Source: Klebsiella pneumoniae (GTDB taxonomy: Bacteria; Pseudomonadota; Gammaproteobacteria; Ga0077536). From it: a DNA stretch of 38,956 nucleotides. Within the stretch, counting starts at the first letter, position 1. Every line of letters starts with the position of its first letter. A program made the translations under genes and the position numbers. The stretch is from assembly GCA_945862315.1 (NCBI GenBank), contig CAMAXW010000034.1, positions 1 to 38,956 of the forward strand. The letters are read 5' to 3'. Under the pieces are notes generated by a model. That model searched no databases. It saw only the letters and a program-made list of their open reading frames with translations, and was not told the DNA's origin. Of the stretch, positions 33,676-38,956 are shown in pieces.

Positions 33676-35817
33676 ATGAACCAATGTCTGAGCCTGAACG
33701 TCGATGCCGACGGCGTGGCGCTAGTGACTATCGACGTTGTCGGTCGGCCGATGAATGTCCTGACCCCAACCTTCCACGCGGAGTTCGACGCCGCGCTGGA
33801 TCAAATCAAAAGTGATGCCGCTATTCGTGGCGCGGTGTTTGTTTCCGCCAAAGCCGATTTTATGGCCGGGGCTGACCTCAAGTGGATCTTGGCCTCGATA
33901 TCGTCGATCAAAACACGCGAACAGGCGTGGGCTTTTGCGGCGCCGCTGAATACGCTTTTCCGCAAGCTGGAAACCCTCGGCAAGCCGATGGTTGCCGCAC
34001 TCAATGGCACGGCGCTGGGCGGTGGGCTGGAACTCGCGCTGGCCTGTCATTACCGCGTCGCGGCAGCTAATCCGGCTACCCGGCTGGGCTTGCCCGAAGT
34101 GCTAGTAGGCTTGTTGCCCGGCGCCGGCGGCACCCAACGGTTGCCGCGCATGATTGGGATTCGCGAGGCGCTGCTGCTGCTCGTGGAAGGCACGCACCTC
34201 ACCGTTGAACAGGCGCTGGCCCAGAAAATTATTGACCGCATCGTGCCGGCCGAAGACTTGGTTAAAACCGCCAGGCAGTACGTGCTGGACGGCGGCCGGG
34301 CCACTAACCCCTGGGATGAGAAGAACTTCAAAGTGCCGGGTGGTGCGGGCGGTTTGCATGCCGGGGTGGCGCAAACCTTCATGGGCGGCACGGCGCTGGT
34401 GTCTAAGCGCACCTTGCATAATTATCCTGCGCCCATCGCGATTTTGTCCGCGGTTTACGAAGGCACGCAGCTACCCATCGAGATGGGCCTCCAAATCGAG
34501 TCGACTTACTTGGGCACGCTGCTGCTGGATCCCGTTGCACGCAACATGATTCGCACCCTGTTTGTGAACAAAGGCGCCGCTGACAAGGGCGCGAGGCGAC
34601 CTGCCGGGGTGCCCAAACTAGCGGTGACCACCCTCGGCATGCTGGGCGCTGGCATGATGGGCGCCGGCATCGCGTATGTCTCGGCGCGCGCGGGGATGGG
34701 CGTGATGCTGCTAGATACCACGGCCGAAAAAGCGCAACACGGCCGGGCATACAGCGAAAAGCTGCTCGCCAAAGAAGTGGCGCGTGGCCGGCTCGACGAC
34801 AGCGGCGCGCAGCGCGTGCTGTCGCGCATTGAGCCCACCACCGACTTTGCCAGCCTCATGGGTTGCGACCTCATTGTGGAGGCCGTGTTTGAAGATCGGG
34901 CACTCAAAGCGGCGGTAACCCGCCAGACTGAGGCGGTGATTCCAGCCACTACCGTGTTTGCCAGCAATACCTCTACCTTGCCCATTACGGGGCTCGCGGA
35001 AGCCTCCGTTCGGCCGCAGCAATTCATCGGTATTCATTTTTTCTCGCCGGTAGAAAAAATGCCGCTGGTAGAAATTATCGTCGGTCAGCACACCGACGAG
35101 GCCACTCTGGCGCGCGCTATCGATTACGTCATCCAAATCAAAAAAACCCCCATCGTGGTCAACGATAGTCGCGGCTTCTACACCAGCCGCGTGTTCGGCA
35201 CTTTCACCAATGAAGGCATGACGCTGCTGGGTGAGGGTGTGAAGCCGGCGCTGATCGAGAACGCGGCCAAGATGGCGGGACTGCCGGTAGGCCCGCTGGC
35301 GGTGCTGGACGAAGTCACCGTGGAACTGGCCTACCACGTCACGCAGCAGGCGCAGCTGGCGCTAGGGGCCGCCTATACGCCGGCATCCGGTTGGCCGGTG
35401 ATGCGCAAAATGGTCGAGGACCTCAAGCGCTTGGGTAAACGCCATGGGCAGGGTTTCTACGAATACCCAGCGGATGCCCGTAAGCGGCTGTGGCCGGGCC
35501 TGGCCGAACATTTTCCCGTGGCGAGCGAGCAGCCGGACGTGGCGGAAGTCAAAACCCGTCTGCTGTATATCCAAGCGCTGGAAACTGCGCGCTGCATGGA
35601 GGAGGGCGTCCTCACCGATCCTATCGACGGCGATTTGGGTTCCATCCTCGGTTGGGGCTTCCCGGCATGGACGGGCGGTACGCTGTCGTTTATCGACACG
35701 ATAGGCATAGGCGCTTTTGTGGCCGAGTGCGAACGGCTAGCAGCGGCTTATGGTCCGCGCTTCCAGCCGTCGGCCGCACTCAAAGCGCGCGCGGCGCGTG
35801 GTGAAGGGTATTACTGA
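33676..35817 (+). CDS. Bifunctional enoyl-CoA hydratase/3-hydroxyacyl-CoA dehydrogenase (FadJ-like)
   Basis: This 713-residue bifunctional enzyme has the size of FadJ. The N-terminal crotonase part (about residues 1-190) contains ADFMAGADLKW, NGTALGGGLELALAC and GLPEVLVGLLPGAGG. The dehydrogenase half starts near residue 310 with LGMLGAGMMGAGIAYVSARAG (minus its last residues) as the NAD site and contains the catalytic histidine in GIHFFSPVEKMPLVE. The frame extends 108 bases upstream into the thiolase gene, but the ATG at 33676 follows GGAG and matches family N-termini. With the thiolase it completes the last three steps of beta-oxidation. Confidence 0.9.
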   Translation: MNQCLSLNVDADGVALVTIDVVGRPMNVLTPTFHAEFDAALDQIKSDAAIRGAVFVSAKADFMAGADLKWILASISSIKTREQAWAFAAPLNTLFRKLETLGKPMVAALNGTALGGGLELALACHYRVAAANPATRLGLPEVLVGLLPGAGGTQRLPRMIGIREALLLLVEGTHLTVEQALAQKIIDRIVPAEDLVKTARQYVLDGGRATNPWDEKNFKVPGGAGGLHAGVAQTFMGGTALVSKRTLHNYPAPIAILSAVYEGTQLPIEMGLQIESTYLGTLLLDPVARNMIRTLFVNKGAADKGARRPAGVPKLAVTTLGMLGAGMMGAGIAYVSARAGMGVMLLDTTAEKAQHGRAYSEKLLAKEVARGRLDDSGAQRVLSRIEPTTDFASLMGCDLIVEAVFEDRALKAAVTRQTEAVIPATTVFASNTSTLPITGLAEASVRPQQFIGIHFFSPVEKMPLVEIIVGQHTDEATLARAIDYVIQIKKTPIVVNDSRGFYTSRVFGTFTNEGMTLLGEGVKPALIENAAKMAGLPVGPLAVLDEVTVELAYHVTQQAQLALGAAYTPASGWPVMRKMVEDLKRLGKRHGQGFYEYPADARKRLWPGLAEHFPVASEQPDVAEVKTRLLYIQALETARCMEEGVLTDPIDGDLGSILGWGFPAWTGGTLSFIDTIGIGAFVAECERLAAAYGPRFQPSAALKARAARGEGYY

Positions 35818-35834
35818 TCGGGCTTGAGTGGGAC

Positions 35835-35865
35835 TGCGGGGCCGCGCCGTATTGGCGGCCCCGCA
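35835..35865. terminator. GC-rich hairpin after the FadJ-like gene
   Basis: TGCGGGGCCGC (35835-35845) pairs perfectly with GCGGCCCCGCA (35855-35865), 11 base pairs with a nine-base loop. It starts 17 bases after the stop codon. No T-tract follows. It probably ends the thiolase-FadJ transcript. Confidence 0.5.
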
Positions 35866-36000
35866 TGAATCTAGGCCGAGCTTTTGTCGAGCTGCGCGCG
35901 GGCATTATGCCGGTGGGATATGGCCCGCGTGCTTGACTGCGCGCGACTGACCTAGACCATCCCTCAGCATTGCCGCGCCGGCCGGCCGAGCGGACTTTCA

Positions 36001-36015
36001 CCCACCCACCCGCCC
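36001..36015 (-). other. Four-tract G-quadruplex motif in the 3' region of an acyl-CoA dehydrogenase
   Basis: The plus strand reads CCCACCCACCCGCCC, so the minus strand carries GGGCGGGTGGGTGGG: four G3 tracts with single-base loops, the arrangement known to form very stable parallel quadruplexes. It lies 53 bases downstream of the stop of the minus-strand gene 36069-37205 and would be in its RNA. A C-rich low-complexity tract continues on the plus strand to about 36055. Confidence 0.6.
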
Positions 36016-36068
36016 ACCGACCGCCTGCCAGCCAGCCCAGCTACCGCCGTTAAACGCTGTCAGCGCGC

Positions 36069-37205
36069 TTATAACGAGTCGAGTTGGCGGGCAATGACCA
36101 TGCGCTGGACATCGCTGGTGCCCTCATAAATTTGGCACACGCGCACGTCGCGATAGAGTCGTTCTACCGGGAAATCCTCTACATAGCCGTAGCCGCCGTG
36201 GATTTGGATGGCATCCGAGCACACCCGCTCGGCCATTTCAGAGGCAAACAGCTTGGCCATCGAGGCCTCGCGCAAACAGGGTCTACCAGCGTCGCGCAGC
36301 GCGGCTGCGTGCAGCACCATCTGGCGCGCGGCTTCCAACTGCGTCGCCATGTCGGCCAAGCGGAATGCGATGGCTTGATGCGCGTTGAGGGCCACCCCAA
36401 AGCTGGTGCGCTCTTTGGCGTAATGGCTGGCGGCTTCGAGGGCGGCGCGCGCCATGCCGACCGCCTGCGCGGCGATGCCGATGCGGCCACCTTCCAGATT
36501 GCCCAGCGCTATTTTGTAGCCGCTTCCGGCTTCGCCTAACAGGTGGTCGGCGGGGATTTCGCAATTCTCAAAGGCTATTTGCGCCGTATCCGAGGCGCGC
36601 TGGCCCAGCTTCTTTTCAAGCCGCGCCACCCGGTAGCCGGGGGTTTTGGTGGGCACCAGAAACGCGCTGATACCGCGCTTGCCCGCGCTGGCATCGCTCA
36701 CCGCAAACACAATGGCGAGGTCGGCGTGTTTACCCGAGGTGATGAACTGCTTGGTGCCATTGAGCAGCCAGCCTTGGTCGGTGCGGGTGGCACGGGTGCT
36801 GATCGCCGCGGCGTCTGAACCGGCTTGTGGCTCGGTCAGACAGAACGCGCCCAAGCATTCGCCACTCGCGGTTGGCCGCAGATAGCGTTCTTTTTGCGCC
36901 TCGCTGCCGTAGCGCAGAATGGGCACACAGACCACCGAATTTTGCACGCTCATGATGGTCGAAGTGGCGCCATCACCGGCCGCGATTTCTTCTAAGGCAA
37001 CCGCCAGCGACACGTGGTCGGCGCCCGCGCCGCCCCACGCGGGGGGCACCAGCATGCCCATCAGTCCCAGTTCGCCCATGGCGCGCAGGGCCTGCGCTGG
37101 AAACTCCTCCTCGCGGTCCCAGCGGGCGGCGTGGGGCGTGAGTTGTTCGGCGGCGAAACGCCGAGTGAGGTCGCGGATGATGTTTTGTTCTTCGGTCAAT
37201 AGCAT
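36069..37205 (-). CDS. Acyl-CoA dehydrogenase (YEGT-type active site)
   Basis: This 378-residue FAD acyl-CoA dehydrogenase has [55 protein letters not shown] minus its ends, and the catalytic Glu361 in [11 protein letters not shown]. This is the common short/medium-chain active site and differs from the dehydrogenase at 30403. It makes the 2,3-double bond in acyl-CoA and passes electrons to ETF; no etf genes are in the window. The ATG has a weak AAGGG nine bases upstream. The gene is convergent with the thiolase-FadJ operon and divergent from the cyclic-nucleotide-binding protein. Confidence 0.88.
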   Translation of the reverse strand: MLLTEEQNIIRDLTRRFAAEQLTPHAARWDREEEFPAQALRAMGELGLMGMLVPPAWGGAGADHVSLAVALEEIAAGDGATSTIMSVQNSVVCVPILRYGSEAQKERYLRPTASGECLGAFCLTEPQAGSDAAAISTRATRTDQGWLLNGTKQFITSGKHADLAIVFAVSDASAGKRGISAFLVPTKTPGYRVARLEKKLGQRASDTAQIAFENCEIPADHLLGEAGSGYKIALGNLEGGRIGIAAQAVGMARAALEAASHYAKERTSFGVALNAHQAIAFRLADMATQLEAARQMVLHAAALRDAGRPCLREASMAKLFASEMAERVCSDAIQIHGGYGYVEDFPVERLYRDVRVCQIYEGTSDVQRMVIARQLDSL

Positions 37206-37382
37206 GGCGGGCGCCCTTAGGGAAAGTACACAATATAGGCAGAGCCTAGCGTATTAATCTGGGCATTGTCGCTGTTTATCAGCCAAGTCCTAGTGCGTCC
37301 GTAGGGCGATTCTCACCCCGCAAGCGCGCTGACAGCATCGCCGCTGGCGGCACTGCGGCCCATTAGAAAGGAGATATCGGTC

Positions 37383-38216
37383 ATGAGTTTCGAGCCCGCC
37401 GTCCTGCGTGAAGTTTCTCTGTTCAAACTTTTTGACGAAGACGAATTACGCGAGTTGTGCCAGCACGTGGAGGAGCGAAGTTTCGTGGCGGGCCAGACTA
37501 TTTTTCATGTGGGCGATAGCGGCGGTGAACTGTATGTGGTGATGTCCGGTGCGGTAGAGCTTTTTATTCTCGACCCAGAGGGCCGACGCACGCAGGTGGG
37601 GGCTATCGAACAGGGTGAAGTGTTCGGTGAATTCTCACTGTTTGATGGGGAGCCGCGCTCCGCGAGTGCAGTCGCAATTGGACCGACGGTCACTTGCTGC
37701 GTCGACCGCAATGACCTCGCGCTGTTGTTCGAAAAAAAGCCTCACGCGGCCTTTGATATCCTCGCCGTGCTCGTGCACGAATTTCGGCGCCGCACCGAGT
37801 GGCTCACCCAGCACATGTCGAAGAATGCCAATGAGGTCATTCTGCAGAAAACCACCTTCGGCGAGCGCATCGCCGATAACGTCGCGCGGGTCGGCGGGTC
37901 GTGGCGTTTCATCAATACTTTTTCATTGTTGCTGCTGTTCTGGATGGGCTTCAATACTTGGCACTGGCTGGGTTTTAGTGGCTTTGATCCGCCGCCCTTC
38001 ATTGGGCTTAATTTACTGTTATCGACGGTGGCGGCGCTGCAGGCACCCATCATCATGATGAGTCAGAACCGCCAAGATGCTAAAGACCGGGTACGTGCCG
38101 ATCTTGAATACGAGGTCAACCTGCGCGCCGAAGTGGGCGTGATGCAGTTGCATCACAAGGTCGATCGCATGAAAGAAGAACTCATCGATTTATTGTTGAC
38201 GGTAAAAGCGAAATAA
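37383..38216 (+). CDS. Cyclic-nucleotide-binding domain fused to DUF1003 membrane domain
   Basis: The N-terminal ~125 residues of this 277-residue protein form a cyclic-nucleotide-binding fold with a phosphate-binding cassette GEFSLFDGEPRSAS in which Glu83 and Arg92 are intact, so cyclic-nucleotide binding is possible. From about residue 160 comes DUF1003 (FGERIADNVARVGGSWRFI) with two membrane helices (FSLLLLFWMGFNTWHWL and GLNLLLSTVAALQAPIIMM) and the typical QNRQDAKDRVRADLEYEVNLRAE tail split across the end. No helix-turn-helix is present, so it is not a CRP-type regulator. AAGGAGA is about nine bases before the ATG. It is probably an inner-membrane sensor; its output is unknown. Confidence 0.86.
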   Translation: MSFEPAVLREVSLFKLFDEDELRELCQHVEERSFVAGQTIFHVGDSGGELYVVMSGAVELFILDPEGRRTQVGAIEQGEVFGEFSLFDGEPRSASAVAIGPTVTCCVDRNDLALLFEKKPHAAFDILAVLVHEFRRRTEWLTQHMSKNANEVILQKTTFGERIADNVARVGGSWRFINTFSLLLLFWMGFNTWHWLGFSGFDPPPFIGLNLLLSTVAALQAPIIMMSQNRQDAKDRVRADLEYEVNLRAEVGVMQLHHKVDRMKEELIDLLLTVKAK

Positions 38217-38247
38217 GCGCGCCGCTTCGCCGTGCTAACGGGCCGGT

Positions 38248-38559
38248 CTAGGTCACCGCACGGGCCGGCGATCGCCGCGCGTGCCAGCTGGCCAGCGCGC
38301 CGGTTGCCAGCGCGGGTGCTAGCCAGTCGAGTAGGCTTTTTAGGTTCCACGCGCGCAGCTCAAAGCCGGCCGCCCAAGGCGCGTGCGCACGGCTACCACC
38401 ATAAAAATGTTCGATCGCGCGATATTCAGCCTGGGTGAATTCGCGACCTAAAAAAAACGCTGTGGTGAGGGCGGCACCCAGCCACCAAGAGCCCGTGAGT
38501 CGCGCGCAAAGAATCTGCACCGCGAGGGCGATAAGCACGTGTTCTAGGGTGCCAGACAC
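38248..38559 (-). CDS. Small membrane protein of unknown function
   Basis: This 103-residue protein starts with GTG, in TGAGGTG immediately after the stop of the upstream deacetylase, so translation is probably coupled. Two or three hydrophobic stretches are visible: LEHVLIALAVQILCARL, WWLGAALTTAFFLG and WLAPALATGALASW. The polar middle REFTQAEYRAIEHFYGG is conserved-looking. I do not recognise a named family. It ends facing the DUF1003 gene with a 31-base gap. Confidence 0.6.
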   Translation of the reverse strand: MSGTLEHVLIALAVQILCARLTGSWWLGAALTTAFFLGREFTQAEYRAIEHFYGGSRAHAPWAAGFELRAWNLKSLLDWLAPALATGALASWHARRSPARAVT

Positions 38560-38560
38560 C

Positions 38561-38956
38561 TCAGGGCTCGATGGCGTGCGCGCCGGTGAGGTCGGGATTG
38601 GCGGCGACCCACTGCGCTAGCGGGTTGGCTTCACGCCAACGCTGGGCATATTCACCCAAGCTTTCGAACACCACGCCAGAGTGGCTCGCGTAATAGTCGA
38701 GCAGGCGCTCTAACATCAAAAAGTAACGCCCGCGCCCCACCGTTTGGGGATGTAGCGTCAAAGTGAAAATGCCGCCCGGGCAGCTGCGCCAAGCATAGTC
38801 AAAATCAGCCCGCCAATTTTCTTCTATGGCCGAAGGTGGCTGGAGGCCGGTATTCATGCCCAGTACAAATTCGGCCGGGGGGAAGTCGTCGAGCATCCAC
38901 GTCACGGGGAGTTCGATGAGGTCGACGGTTTCACCAAAATGATAGGCCCGATCCAG
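38561..38956 (-). CDS. Polysaccharide deacetylase family protein, C-terminal part
   Basis: The last 131 residues are inside the window; the gene continues past the right edge. The visible part, with VDLIELPVTWMLDDFPPAEF, then ENWRADFDYAWRSCPGGIFTLTLHPQTVGRGRYFLMLERLLDYYASH (given here only as landmarks), follows the C-terminal half of NodB-type deacetylases related to PuuE: ELPVxWxLDD, LTLHPQxxGRxxR and the closing helix. Such enzymes hydrolyse C-N bonds of N-acetyl groups or cyclic amides. The frame has no start before the edge; the GTG at 38905 lies within a conserved motif and is not the start. Confidence 0.75.
   Translation of the reverse strand: MDRAYHFGETVDLIELPVTWMLDDFPPAEFVLGMNTGLQPPSAIEENWRADFDYAWRSCPGGIFTLTLHPQTVGRGRYFLMLERLLDYYASHSGVVFESLGEYAQRWREANPLAQWVAANPDLTGAHAIEP

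Noticed and set aside
37206-37262. Minus-strand TATATT as a promoter for the acyl-CoA dehydrogenase
   Set aside because: The -10-like element is fair, but no acceptable -35 element lies 16-18 bases upstream.
1-38956. CRISPR arrays, tRNA or rRNA genes, IS elements, prophage genes
   Set aside because: No regularly spaced repeats, cloverleaf-like sequences, transposase or phage motifs were seen on reading both strands and the translated frames.

Overview
The window is a dense, GC-rich bacterial chromosome segment of about 39 kb. I see no IS element, phage gene, CRISPR array, tRNA or rRNA, and no transcription-factor gene. An orphan MshQ-like protein, an RND/LolA-like lipid-export pair, an AtuA-type acyl-CoA module and several beta-oxidation enzymes suggest a free-living proteobacterium, probably a gammaproteobacterium. 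That placement is an inference from gene content. No gap between genes exceeds 300 bases.

Layout. (1) 1-4152, minus strand: a translationally coupled trio of enoyl-CoA hydratase, AtuA-family (DUF1446) protein and biotin carboxylase, which resembles part of an acyclic-terpene or branched acyl-CoA carboxylation route; the carboxylase lacks its usual C-terminal half. (2) 4310-4960, plus: a pyridoxamine-phosphate-oxidase-fold flavoprotein. (3) 4984-12682, minus: an SDR, an RND/MMPL exporter, a LolA-like periplasmic protein and a 1242-residue MshQ-like surface protein. (4) 12899-14533, plus: an acyl-CoA synthetase with a good sigma-70 promoter. (5) 14588-15223, minus: an unknown exported protein. 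(6) 15396-18865, plus: a compact operon of CoA-transferase, double-EthD protein, TIGR03668-like PPOX protein and fatty-acid desaturase. (7) 18961-19704: a class I glutamine amidotransferase-like protein. (8) 19837-29188, plus: the centrepiece, an eight-gene operon. (9) 29400-31599, plus: an exported SurE and an acyl-CoA dehydrogenase. (10) 31666-32241, minus: an AhpD-like protein. (11) 32403-35817, plus: a thiolase plus FadJ-like bifunctional enzyme. (12) 36069-37205, minus: a second acyl-CoA dehydrogenase. (13) 37383-38216, plus: a cyclic-nucleotide-binding/DUF1003 membrane protein. (14) 38248-38956, minus: a small membrane protein and the C-terminal end of a polysaccharide deacetylase.

The eight-gene operon carries four subunits resembling heterotetrameric sarcosine oxidase (beta, delta, alpha, gamma), a type III glutamine synthetase and three glutamate-synthase-like proteins (class II amidotransferase, GXGXG and FMN domains). 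This set and order match the N-methylglutamate pathway of methylamine use. GmaS makes gamma-glutamylmethylamide, MgsABC converts it to N-methylglutamate, and MgdABCD oxidises that to glutamate and passes the one-carbon unit to tetrahydrofolate. No methylamine or ammonium transporter is visible.

The most interesting non-gene signals are: a nested inverted-repeat operator centred on a perfect TATAAT just before the first gene of that operon, whose geometry predicts a leaderless mRNA; the loss of two zinc-ligand cysteines in the delta-like subunit; a perfect four-tract G-quadruplex motif after an acyl-CoA dehydrogenase; and GC-rich hairpins without U-tracts at several operon ends.
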